Positions 8,213 to 14,548 of a stretch of DNA of 14,787 nucleotides are shown here, piece by piece (within the stretch, counting starts at the first letter, position 1; each line of letters opens with the position of its first letter). The stretch is taken from positions 1 through 14,787 of the forward strand of contig CAZBAK010000041.1 of NCBI GenBank assembly GCA_964489715.1, in the 5' to 3' direction. Source of the DNA: Tissierella_A sp964489715. GTDB lineage: Bacteria > Bacillota > Clostridia > Tissierellales > Tissierellaceae. The position numbers and the translations under genes are program-made. The notes beneath the pieces are model-generated. The model worked only from the letters and a program-made list of their open reading frames with translations. It had not been told where the DNA came from and did no database searches.

Positions 8213-8245
8213 TAGCTTATAAATTTTACAATTGTAGAAAAGCTA
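8213..8245 (+). repeat. Imperfect inverted repeat over the gatAB promoter
   Basis: TAGCTT (8213-8218) pairs with AAGCTA (8240-8245), and inside it TTTTAC (8224-8229) pairs with GTAGAA (8234-8239) around the loop AATT. The left arm carries a 5-base bulge. No T-run follows, so it is unlikely to be the metH terminator. It covers the -35 box and most of the spacer of the promoter at 8225-8253 and could be an operator or a chance structure. Confidence 0.35.
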
Positions 8246-8253
8246 AGTATAAT
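8225..8253 (+). promoter_or_regulatory. Sigma-A-type promoter for gatA-gatB
   Basis: The -35 box is TTTACA (8225-8230, 5 of 6 consensus bases), followed by a 17-base spacer and a -10 box TATAAT (8248-8253, 6 of 6). Transcription would begin near 8260 and give a leader of about 80 bases before gatA. This promoter gives gatAB expression independent of the metH module and of the terminated gatC transcript. Confidence 0.75.
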
Positions 8254-8301
8254 ATACATATAGAAAATAGAAGCTATATAAAGAGACATAAAAATATGTT
8301 A

Positions 8302-8323
8302 AGATTATATAGGGTCGTAATCT
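8302..8323 (+). other. Small hairpin in the gatA leader
   Basis: AGATTA (8302-8307) and TAATCT (8318-8323) can pair around a 10-base loop, 7 bases before the gatA ribosome-binding site AGGAGG (8331-8336). The stem is short and AT-rich. It might tune translation or might be chance. Confidence 0.25.
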
Positions 8324-8342
8324 ACTATTAGGAGGAAAATAG

Positions 8343-9749
8343 ATGAATATTACAGATTTAAAAGCTTGGGAGATGCAGGAGCTGCTATTGAAAGGTGAAA
8401 TTTCTAGCAGGGATATAGTAAAAGCTCATATAAAAAATTTAGAAGAAAAGGAAGAAGAGATAAATGCCTTTATTTCTTATGATATAGAAGCTGCATTAAA
8501 GAGAGCTGAAGAAATAGATAAGAAAATAGAGAATAAAGAAGATCTTGGAATTTTAGCAGGGCTGGTTATATCTTTAAAGGATAATATTATTACAAAGGAT
8601 TTTAAAACCACTGCAGCATCTAAAATGCTAGAGAACTTTACAGCTCCCTTTGATGCAAGTATTGTAGAGAAAATCAAAGAGCAGGATGGAATAATAATAG
8701 GAAAGACAAACCTAGATGAGTTTGCTATGGGTGAGAGCAATGAGACTTCATATTTTGGACCAAGCAAGAATCCACTAGATTCTAGTAGAGTTCCAGGAGG
8801 TTCGTCTGGAGGAAGTGCAGCAAGCCTTGCAGCAGGCCAGGCAGCACTATCAGTTGGAACAGATACAGGCGGATCAGTTAGAAAACCTGCTTCATATTGT
8901 GGACTTGTAGGCATAAAGCCAAGCTACGGTCTAATTTCTAGATATGGAATCATAAGTCTCTCTAACAGCCTAGATAGTGTAGGAGTCTTTGGAAAAGATG
9001 TTAGGGACGCTTCTTTAATCTTAGAGGCTATATATGGATGGGATGAACTAGATACAAGTACAAAAAGAGTAGATTTAAATATAGATCTAGAAGGAGATAT
9101 AAAGGGACTTAGGGTAGGAATTCCAAAAGAGTGGATAGATCTAGAGATGGATCCTTCCATAAGAGAAGATTTTGAAAAATCCATTAACAGATTTAAAGAA
9201 TTAGGAGCCAGTGTAGAAGAAGTTTCCTTAGAAAATATCCTTCATACAAAGGGAATTTATAGAGCCATAGCCTATGGTGATATAAGCTCAAATATGGCTA
9301 GATACGATGGCATAAGATATGGTTATAGGGCGGAAGATTATGAGAGCTTAGATGAATTATACCTAAAAACTAGGACAGAAGCTTTTGGTGAGGAAGTAAA
9401 GAAAAGAATACTTTTTGGAACCTATCTCCTTAGTGGAGACAGAGGCGATGACTATTATAAAAAAGCTCAAAAGCTTAGAACTTTAATGATAGAAGACTTT
9501 AATAAGGCTTTTTCAAAAGTAGATGTTTTAATAACTCCTACAGAGCTCAATATACCTAAAAAATTAGGAGATAAAGAGAAAGTAGAACATAAAGACTTTA
9601 ATGAAAGTGTGAATATAGCAGGCTTACCTGCCATAACTATTCCTATGGGAGGAAAAGATTTAAAAACAGGACTACAAATAATAGGAAATAGATTTGAAGA
9701 AGAAAAGATTATAAAGGCAGCTTATATCTTTGAAGGGACGGTAGAATAA
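8343..9749 (+). CDS. gatA: Asp-tRNA(Asn)/Glu-tRNA(Gln) amidotransferase subunit A
   Basis: GatA is the glutaminase subunit of GatCAB: it releases ammonia from glutamine, and the ammonia travels to GatB. The 468-residue protein belongs to the amidase-signature family. The Ser-cisSer-Lys triad is complete: K79 (ISLKDN), S154 (PGGSSGGS) and S178 (GTDTGGSVR), the same numbers as in the Staphylococcus aureus enzyme. The length is near the usual 480-490. Small departures from common family sequence are SVRKPASYCG and GIISLSNSLDSVG, where SIRQPAAFCG and FASSLD-type stretches are more usual; these are substitutions of a kind that should not affect catalysis. ATG 8343 is preceded by AGGAGG at 8331-8336. 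The promoter at 8225-8253 drives it, and gatB begins on the very next base after its stop codon. The gatC subunit is missing from its usual place just before this gene. Confidence 0.97.
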   Translation: MNITDLKAWEMQELLLKGEISSRDIVKAHIKNLEEKEEEINAFISYDIEAALKRAEEIDKKIENKEDLGILAGLVISLKDNIITKDFKTTAASKMLENFTAPFDASIVEKIKEQDGIIIGKTNLDEFAMGESNETSYFGPSKNPLDSSRVPGGSSGGSAASLAAGQAALSVGTDTGGSVRKPASYCGLVGIKPSYGLISRYGIISLSNSLDSVGVFGKDVRDASLILEAIYGWDELDTSTKRVDLNIDLEGDIKGLRVGIPKEWIDLEMDPSIREDFEKSINRFKELGASVEEVSLENILHTKGIYRAIAYGDISSNMARYDGIRYGYRAEDYESLDELYLKTRTEAFGEEVKKRILFGTYLLSGDRGDDYYKKAQKLRTLMIEDFNKAFSKVDVLITPTELNIPKKLGDKEKVEHKDFNESVNIAGLPAITIPMGGKDLKTGLQIIGNRFEEEKIIKAAYIFEGTVE

Positions 9750-11180
9750 ATGAGATATAAAACAATAATAGGACTTGAAATACATGTTGAACTTAGCACA
9801 GAGACAAAGATATTTTGTGATTGTACAAATGAATTTGGAGGAGAAGCAAATACCCATTGTTGTCCAATATGTTTAGGACTTCCAGGTGCTATGCCTCATC
9901 TTAGTAAAGAGGCTTTAGAGTATGCCATAAAGGCAGGTATAAGCATGCATTCATCTATAAATCAAAAGACTAAGATGGATAGAAAGAATTACTTTTACTC
10001 AGATCTTGTTAAGGGATACCAAGTTTCCCAAGACGATCTTCCAGTGTGTGTAGGAGGGTATATATCTATAGAAAATGAAGAAGGCAAGAAGGATATCAAC
10101 CTTATTAGAATTCATTTAGAAGAAGATACTGGAAAATCAATTCACACAGAAACAGGAGATACACTTTTAGATTATAATAGGGCTGGTGTACCTTTAATTG
10201 AAATTGTAAGTGAACCAGAGATTAACTCTGCAGAAGAGGCAAGATTGTTTTTAGAAAATTTAAGAGACACATTAAAATATATAGAGGTTTCAGATGTTAA
10301 AATGGAAGAGGGATCACTTAGATGTGATGTAAATATAAATATAGTAGATGAAGAAAGTGGAGAAAAAACTACTGTTTCTGAAATTAAAAATCTAAACTCT
10401 TTTAGTGCAGCTGTAAGATCTATCCAATATGAAGAAAAAAGACATATAGAACTCCTAGAAAAGGGGCAGGATACTCTTAAGGAAACTAGAAGATGGGATG
10501 AAGTAGAAAACAAAACTGTCTCTATGAGGGAAAAAGGAGATGCTGAAGACTATAGGTTTGCAATTGATGGAGATATACTTCCTATAGAAATTAGTGATGA
10601 ATGGATAGAAGAAATCAAAGAATCTATGCCGGAACTTCCTGGAGAAAAAAGAGAAAGATTTATAAAAGAATATGATCTTTCTTCCTATGATGCAGAAGTT
10701 TTGACAAGTTCAAAAGATATATCGATATTCTTTGAAGAAACTTTAAAATATATGGAAGATCCAAAACTTGTAAGTAATTGGATAATGGGAGATGTTCTAA
10801 GAAGATTAAATGAAGAAGATGGAAGTATTGAAAGTCTTAAATTTACGGCTAAGGATCTAGGAGAACTTTTAGACATCGTAAAGTCTGGCAAGATAAATAA
10901 TAATACTGGTAAAAAAGTTTTAAGAGATATGTTTGAAACTGGGAAAAAGCCAGGGAAAATAGTAGAAGAAAAAGGTCTTATACAAATAAGTGACGAAGGT
11001 GAACTTGAAAGCATGATAGAAGAGGTTCTAGATAAAAACCAACAATCCATTACAGACTATAAAAATGGTAAAGATAGAGCTGTAGGATTTTTAGTAGGAC
11101 AAATAATGAAGGCAAGTAGGGGAAAGGCCAATCCTCAACTGGTAAACAAGATGTTAGTTGAAAAACTAAATGAAAGATAA
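9750..11180 (+). CDS. gatB: Asp-tRNA(Asn)/Glu-tRNA(Gln) amidotransferase subunit B
   Basis: GatB is the kinase and transamidase subunit: it phosphorylates the side-chain carboxylate of mischarged Glu-tRNA(Gln) or Asp-tRNA(Asn) and replaces the phosphate with ammonia from GatA. It has 476 residues, the family norm. The N-terminal GLEIHVELSTETKIFC is diagnostic, and zinc-binding cysteines fit C23, C25, C38 and C41, with an extra C37. MDRKNYFYSDLVKGYQVSQ (about 72-90) and HLEEDTGKS are active-site segments. The C-terminal helical and tail domain that contacts the tRNA (YqeY-like) ends with GFLVGQIMKASRGKANP. ATG 9750 abuts the gatA stop, with only a weak AAGGGA site upstream, which suggests translational coupling. 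A perfect 21-bp terminator closes the operon 18 bases after the stop. Confidence 0.97.
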   Translation: MRYKTIIGLEIHVELSTETKIFCDCTNEFGGEANTHCCPICLGLPGAMPHLSKEALEYAIKAGISMHSSINQKTKMDRKNYFYSDLVKGYQVSQDDLPVCVGGYISIENEEGKKDINLIRIHLEEDTGKSIHTETGDTLLDYNRAGVPLIEIVSEPEINSAEEARLFLENLRDTLKYIEVSDVKMEEGSLRCDVNINIVDEESGEKTTVSEIKNLNSFSAAVRSIQYEEKRHIELLEKGQDTLKETRRWDEVENKTVSMREKGDAEDYRFAIDGDILPIEISDEWIEEIKESMPELPGEKRERFIKEYDLSSYDAEVLTSSKDISIFFEETLKYMEDPKLVSNWIMGDVLRRLNEEDGSIESLKFTAKDLGELLDIVKSGKINNNTGKKVLRDMFETGKKPGKIVEEKGLIQISDEGELESMIEEVLDKNQQSITDYKNGKDRAVGFLVGQIMKASRGKANPQLVNKMLVEKLNER

Positions 11181-11198
11181 AAGCTATATAATTTAATA

Positions 11199-11251
11199 AA
11201 AACCAGCTAAAGAAACAGTGTTTAGTAACTACTGTTTCTTTAGCTGGTTTT
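11199..11251 (+). terminator. Perfect 21-bp stem terminator after gatB
   Basis: Bases 11199-11219 and 11231-11251 are exact reverse complements (21 of 21), with an 11-base loop. The left arm begins AAAA and the right arm ends TTTT, so the hairpin could stop transcription from either side, although no minus-strand gene lies near. It is the end of the gatAB operon. The T-run is only four bases before AAAA follows, but the stem is very stable. Confidence 0.9.
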
Positions 11252-11276
11252 AAAAGAATTGTAGGAGTTGTTAAGA

Positions 11277-11348
11277 ATGGGTGCATATTTTTTTATATTT
11301 TTTGCAAGAGTAATAGACGTTTCCTTAGCAACTATAAGAATACTTTAA
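11277..11348 (+). pseudogene. N-terminal stump of a UPF0316/DUF5698-type membrane protein
   Basis: ATG 11277 has a fair ribosome-binding site (AGGAG, 11263-11267) and opens a 23-codon frame ending in TAA at 11346. The peptide reads MGAYFFIFFARVIDVSLATI and then RIL. To me it closely resembles the first helix of UPF0316 (YebE/DUF5698) proteins, which start with a short hydrophobic stretch, then an Ala-Arg-x-x-Asp-Val-Ser-x-x-Thr-hydrophobic-Arg pattern, before a Gly-Lys/Arg segment and further helices. The rest of the roughly 170-residue protein is absent: no frame after 11346 continues it. A terminator (11410-11446) follows 61 bases later. I infer an internal deletion that left the translation start and the terminator. 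An alternative is a genuine small membrane peptide. The family call rests on memory of the family pattern, not on a search. Confidence 0.5.
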
Positions 11349-11409
11349 CAGCATACAAAGAAATTTCAAGAAAAAATAAAATATTGATAAAAACAATAAA
11401 AAAAATTTT

Positions 11410-11446
11410 AAAATGTATCCATAGATATGTTATGGATACATTTTTT
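11410..11446 (+). terminator. Intrinsic terminator upstream of rph
   Basis: AAAATGTATCCATA (11410-11423) pairs exactly with TATGGATACATTTT (11431-11444) around a 7-base loop, followed by T to 11446. Because the gatB terminator lies 160 bases upstream, this second one must belong to a separate transcript, presumably that of the truncated gene at 11277. Confidence 0.8.
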
Positions 11447-11476
11447 ATTTTAGTTATAGGAATTTTATTCTAGTCA

Positions 11477-11505
11477 TAGGCAAAGTTTTAAAACTCTGAT
11501 AGAAT
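11477..11505 (+). promoter_or_regulatory. Probable promoter of the rph operon
   Basis: TAGGCA (11477-11482, 4 of 6) and TAGAAT (11500-11505, 5 of 6) are separated by 17 bases and lie between a terminator and the rph start. The position is right for a start near 11512. The -35 box is weak, so this is a reasonable but unproven call. Confidence 0.4.
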
Positions 11506-11534
11506 ATAGAGGAAGAGAATAGGAGAGATAGAAT

Positions 11535-12275
11535 ATGAGAATAGACAAGAGAGAATTTGACGAATTAAGAGAAATAAAAGTAACTAGAAACTATATAATG
11601 CATCCCTATGGGTCAGTTCTTATAGAATTTGGAAATACCAAAGTAATTTGCACAGCAAATATTGAAGAAAGAGTTCCTTATTTTTTGAAAAATACAGGCT
11701 CAGGTTGGATAACAGCAGAATATTCTATGCTACCAGGATCCACTAGCCCTAGGAAAGTAAGAGACTCATCTAGAGGTAGAATAGATGGTAGAACTCAAGA
11801 AATACAAAGGCTTATAGGTAGAAGTCTTAGAAGTGTAGTAGATTTAAAGGCCATGGGTGAAAGAGCCCTTTGGATAGACTGTGATGTCCTACAAGCAGAT
11901 GGGGGCACTAGGACTGCTGCAATAACAGGATCCTTTATAGCTATGGCAGATGCATTCAATCGTTTAAAAGAAGAAAAAAAAATTAAAACTATTCCCATTA
12001 AAAATTATCTTTCCGCTGTAAGTGTAGGTGTGACTAAAGATGGTAATATGTTAGATCTTTGCTATGATGAAGATCATAAAGCTATAGTTGACATGAATAT
12101 AGTTATGACTGATGATAATAAATTTGTAGAAGTACAGGGAACCGGTGAGAGGGATAGTTTTTCACGAGAAGAGCTAGATAGATTATTAGATCTTGGAGAA
12201 AAGGGTAATAAAGAAATCATAGATATGCAAAGAGAAGAATTAAAAACAATTGGAGGATTGGAATTTGAAAGATAG
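11535..12275 (+). CDS. rph: Ribonuclease PH
   Basis: RNase PH is a phosphate-dependent 3'-5' exoribonuclease that trims the 3' ends of tRNA precursors and other RNAs; it acts as a hexameric ring in the cytosol. It has 246 residues, typical for the family. Family segments appear in order: GSVLIEFGNTKVICTA (26-41), GWITAEYSMLPGST (57-70), GRTQEIQRLIGRSLR (85-99, including R86), DCDVLQADGGTRTAAITG (115-132, with the phosphate-binding GGTRT), and DMNIVMT then FVEVQGTGE (186-205), with conserved acidic residues D180 and D186. ATG 11535 has AGGAG at 11521-11525. Its last four codons overlap the start of rdgB. The order rph-rdgB-phosphoesterase is the same as rph-ysnA-ysnB in Bacillus subtilis. Confidence 0.97.
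   Translation: MRIDKREFDELREIKVTRNYIMHPYGSVLIEFGNTKVICTANIEERVPYFLKNTGSGWITAEYSMLPGSTSPRKVRDSSRGRIDGRTQEIQRLIGRSLRSVVDLKAMGERALWIDCDVLQADGGTRTAAITGSFIAMADAFNRLKEEKKIKTIPIKNYLSAVSVGVTKDGNMLDLCYDEDHKAIVDMNIVMTDDNKFVEVQGTGERDSFSREELDRLLDLGEKGNKEIIDMQREELKTIGGLEFER
12252..12256 (+). promoter_or_regulatory. Ribosome-binding site that fixes the rdgB start
   Basis: GGAGG lies 8 bases before TTG 12265 and inside rph. An in-frame TTG at 12250 overlaps this site and would add a five-residue tail not expected in the family. Confidence 0.75.
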
Positions 12276-12900
12276 AAAACTAGTATTATCAACTGATAAT
12301 AAACATAAGATAAGTGAAATAAAAGATATATTAAAAGATTTAGATATAGAGGTATTATCTAAAGGAGATATAGGTCTAGAAGATTTAAATGTAGTTGAAG
12401 ATGGGAAAACATTAAAAGAAAATAGTATTAAAAAAGCCAAGGCTCTAAAAGAAAAAACCAAGCATATGGTTATGGCTGATGATTCAGGACTGTTTGTCCA
12501 TGCTTTAAATGGTGAGCCAGGAATATATTCTTCTAGATACGCTGGAGAAGATAGTAATGATCAGAAAAACAATGAGAAACTTTTATTGGAAATGAAAAAT
12601 TTACCCATAGAAGATAGAGAAGCTTCATTTTTTACAATTATAGCTATTATAACTGAAGATGGGGAGACTTTAACTCTAGAAGGTGAGTGTAAGGGGAGTA
12701 TAGCTTTTGAAGCTAGGGGAGATAATGATTTTGGATATGATCCTTTATTTATACCAAAGGGCTATAAAGAAACTTTTGCCCAACTAGATAAAGAAGTTAA
12801 AAACAAGATAAGTCATAGAGCTCTGGCTTTAGAAAAGACAAAGGAAAAACTTAGAAAACTTTTAGAGGATGATAGAAGTGAAGATATTAGTAGTAAGTGA
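12265..12900 (+). CDS. rdgB: XTP/dITP pyrophosphatase, RdgB/HAM1 family
   Basis: This enzyme hydrolyses non-canonical purine triphosphates (dITP, XTP, dHAPTP) to monophosphates and pyrophosphate and so keeps them out of DNA and RNA. From TTG 12265 it has 211 residues. Family motifs are STDNKHKISEI (9-19, the substrate-binding loop usually written T-x-N-x-x-K), EDGKTLKENSIKKA (45-58), ADDSGLFVHALNGEPGIYSSRYAG (71-94, with the metal-binding D72-D73 pair), FGYDP (156-160) and SHRA (183-186). All expected catalytic positions are present. The start overlaps rph by 11 bases and the stop overlaps the phosphoesterase by 23 bases, so the three genes form one translationally coupled unit. Several residues differ from the commonest form (Ser for Ala in ENS and YSS), which looks like ordinary divergence. 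Confidence 0.95.
   Translation: MKDRKLVLSTDNKHKISEIKDILKDLDIEVLSKGDIGLEDLNVVEDGKTLKENSIKKAKALKEKTKHMVMADDSGLFVHALNGEPGIYSSRYAGEDSNDQKNNEKLLLEMKNLPIEDREASFFTIIAIITEDGETLTLEGECKGSIAFEARGDNDFGYDPLFIPKGYKETFAQLDKEVKNKISHRALALEKTKEKLRKLLEDDRSEDISSK
12863..12869 (+). promoter_or_regulatory. Ribosome-binding site that fixes the phosphoesterase start
   Basis: TAGAGGA, inside rdgB, lies 8 bases before GTG 12878. ATG 12869 is in frame but directly abuts and overlaps the site, so it is less likely; starting at GTG gives MKILVVSDTH, the usual beginning of this family. Confidence 0.7.
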
Positions 12901-13354
12901 TACTCATAGTATAAATAAAAACTTTATAGAAGAGATCAAGGATAGGGAAAAACCAGATTTACTATTTCATTTAGGAGACTATGTTCAAGATGGACTTACT
13001 ATAGCTGAAGCCTTACAGGTAAGCCATGTTATAGTTAGGGGAAATGGTGATCATCCTTCCTTAGGCTTTAAGGAAGAGGAGATAGTTGAAATAAAGGGTA
13101 AGAGAATTTATTTAACCCATGGCCATAAATTAAGGGTAAGTGAAAATATAAATAAGATCTATTATAGAGGCAAAGAATTAGATGCTGATATAGTATTGTT
13201 TGGGCATACACATGTACCCATAATTAAAAAGTTAGATGATATTATAATTATGAATCCTGGAAGTCCTTCTTTTCCAAGAGGCCATCTCAACAAAAAAACC
13301 TTTGCTATGATTGAAATAGATAAAGAAATAAAAGTAAAACACATAGAAATTTAA
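12878..13354 (+). CDS. Metallophosphoesterase, YfcE/MJ0936 family
   Basis: This is a calcineurin-like phosphodiesterase with a two-metal centre; relatives include E. coli YfcE, MJ0936 and Bacillus YsnB, whose natural substrates are not settled. From GTG 12878 it has 158 residues, the family length. The metal ligands are all present: D8 and H10 (SDTH), D34 (HLGDY), N56 (RGNGD), H81 (LTHGH), H110 and H112 (FGHTH). The characteristic NPGSPSFPRG loop follows the last ligands. The common GNCD is GNGD here. There is no signal peptide, so it should be cytosolic. The start overlaps rdgB by 23 bases. This pairing, also seen in B. subtilis, suggests a shared role in nucleotide or RNA turnover, but that is inference. 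An earlier in-frame ATG at 12869 would add three residues. Confidence 0.93.
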   Translation: MKILVVSDTHSINKNFIEEIKDREKPDLLFHLGDYVQDGLTIAEALQVSHVIVRGNGDHPSLGFKEEEIVEIKGKRIYLTHGHKLRVSENINKIYYRGKELDADIVLFGHTHVPIIKKLDDIIIMNPGSPSFPRGHLNKKTFAMIEIDKEIKVKHIEI

Positions 13355-13364
13355 GGAGGAGACA

Positions 13365-14210
13365 GTGAGAAAGCTAATTACCTTTTTATTATCCCTAGGA
13401 CTATTGTTTGCAATTATATACTCTCCTGACATAGGCCAAAAAGCCTCCGAAACAGATTTAGAAGTTCATTTTATTGATGTAGGACAAGGGGATAGTATTC
13501 TTATAAAAAGTGACGATGAAAGTATATTGATTGATGGAGGCGGAAGGTCTAAGAGTGAATTGCTAGTTAATTATTTACAGGATCAAGAGGTGGAAGATTT
13601 AAAATATGTAATAGGAACTCATCCTCACGAAGACCATATAGGAGGGCTTATTGAAGTTTTAAATAACTTCAATGTTGAAAATATAATGCTTCCAAATATA
13701 GCTAGTAACACTATAGTATTTGAAGATCTACTAGATGCTATAGAGAGAGAAGATTTAAAGATAAAAAAACCTATTGTGCTAGATAAGATAGATATAGGGC
13801 AAGGTCAGATAACTATACTTGCTCCAAATTCAGAAAGATATAGCAATACAAATAATTATTCAATTGTAACAAGACTTGTCCATGGCAGAAATAAATTTAT
13901 ATTTACTGGAGATGCAGAAAAACAATCAGAGGATGAAATACTAAAGGCCCATAGATCGCTTTTAAAGGCCCATGTATTAAAGTTAGGACACCATGGTAGC
14001 AATACATCTACAAACAAAGAATTCTTGGAAGCAGTGGAGCCAGAAGCTGCTATAATAAGTGTAGGCCATGGAAATTCCTACCAGCATCCAGATGATGATG
14101 TTATAGAAAAGCTTAAGAGTAAGAATGTTAATATCTACAGAACAGATAGAGATGGAAATATAATAGTATATAGTGATGGAGAAGATTTGAAATTTAAAAA
14201 TGAAAAATAG
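13365..14210 (+). CDS. Exported ComEC-like metallo-beta-lactamase-fold hydrolase
   Basis: This 281-residue protein has an N-terminal hydrophobic segment (about residues 3-20, after MRK) that looks like a signal peptide or anchor, with no lipobox cysteine. It should therefore act outside the membrane. The rest is a metallo-beta-lactamase fold of the type found at the C-terminus of the DNA-uptake protein ComEC: FIDVGQGDS (36-44), LIDGGG (55-60), THPHEDHIGG (85-94; H86, H88, D90, H91), FTGDAE (180-185; D183), KLGHHGSNTST (206-216) and a closing H241 in SYQHP. The channel part of ComEC is absent. Stand-alone versions exist in many Bacillota; a nuclease or phosphodiesterase activity is plausible but unproven. 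The start is GTG 13365 with AAGGAGG (13354-13359) 5 bases upstream and 10 bases after the previous stop. The DUF3006 gene follows, a recurrent pairing. Confidence 0.9.
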   Translation: MRKLITFLLSLGLLFAIIYSPDIGQKASETDLEVHFIDVGQGDSILIKSDDESILIDGGGRSKSELLVNYLQDQEVEDLKYVIGTHPHEDHIGGLIEVLNNFNVENIMLPNIASNTIVFEDLLDAIEREDLKIKKPIVLDKIDIGQGQITILAPNSERYSNTNNYSIVTRLVHGRNKFIFTGDAEKQSEDEILKAHRSLLKAHVLKLGHHGSNTSTNKEFLEAVEPEAAIISVGHGNSYQHPDDDVIEKLKSKNVNIYRTDRDGNIIVYSDGEDLKFKNEK

Positions 14211-14249
14211 GGACCAAGAAATGTAGTTATAAATTTTAGGAGGATTAGA

Positions 14250-14450
14250 ATGAGATTTATAATAGATCGATTTGAAGGTGAGATAGCAGTGGTTGAACTA
14301 GAGAATAGGGATATGTTAGATATCCCTAGATTGCTTTTACCTGAAGACTCTAAAGAAGGAGATGTCTTGAAAATAATAATAGATGAAGATGAAAGTTATG
14401 CTAGAAAAAGGCGCATAGAAGAAAAATTTAAAAATTTATTTGAAGACTAA
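14250..14450 (+). CDS. DUF3006 family protein
   Basis: This 66-residue protein is of unknown function. It matches the DUF3006 pattern: an N-terminal IIDRFEGEIAVVELENRDM, then IPRLLLPEDSKEGDVLKI, and a charged helical tail with Arg/Lys-rich RKRRIEEKFKNLFED. There is no signal peptide or membrane segment, so it is probably cytosolic and folds as a small beta-barrel with a C-terminal helix; the fold is inference. AGGAGG at 14238-14243 lies 6 bases before ATG 14250. It is 39 bases after the exported MBL-fold gene. DUF3006 genes often sit next to ComEC-like MBL genes in Bacillota, which suggests a functional link, perhaps as regulator or immunity-like partner, but nothing in the sequence decides this. 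It is the last gene of the rph operon; no clear terminator follows. Confidence 0.88.
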   Translation: MRFIIDRFEGEIAVVELENRDMLDIPRLLLPEDSKEGDVLKIIIDEDESYARKRRIEEKFKNLFED

Positions 14451-14513
14451 ATCAAGTAAAGAGCTCAATCTTTATTCTATATAAAAAAGAAAAAAACTTT
14501 ATTTTAAAATGTG

Positions 14514-14542
14514 TTGACAATATATAAAATAGCTGCTATAAT
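14514..14542 (+). promoter_or_regulatory. Exact-consensus sigma-A promoter of the tRNA operon
   Basis: TTGACA (14514-14519) and TATAAT (14537-14542) are both perfect and are separated by 17 bases. The expected start is near 14549, about 78 bases before tRNA-His. Perfect boxes are expected for stable RNA genes. Confidence 0.93.
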
Positions 14543-14548
14543 TTTATA

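Noticed and set aside
8213..8245. Terminator for metH
   Set aside because: A stem can be drawn, but AGTATAAT follows in place of T residues. The position coincides with a promoter instead.
8477..8914. 145-codon open frame on the minus strand
   Set aside because: It lies wholly inside gatA, has a low-complexity Ser/Ala-rich translation, no ribosome-binding site and no recognisable domain. The same holds for the other minus-strand frames, for example at 10685-11050 in gatB and 2607-2980 in ligA.
11344..11474. Open frame of about 43 codons after the gene stump
   Set aside because: It runs through the terminator hairpin, has no good start or ribosome-binding site, and its Lys/Ile-rich content is what AT-rich non-coding DNA gives by chance.
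14457..14474. Terminator after the DUF3006 gene (TAAAGA/TCTTTA hairpin)
   Set aside because: The stem is only six AT-rich pairs and is not followed by a T-run, so it is too weak to call.
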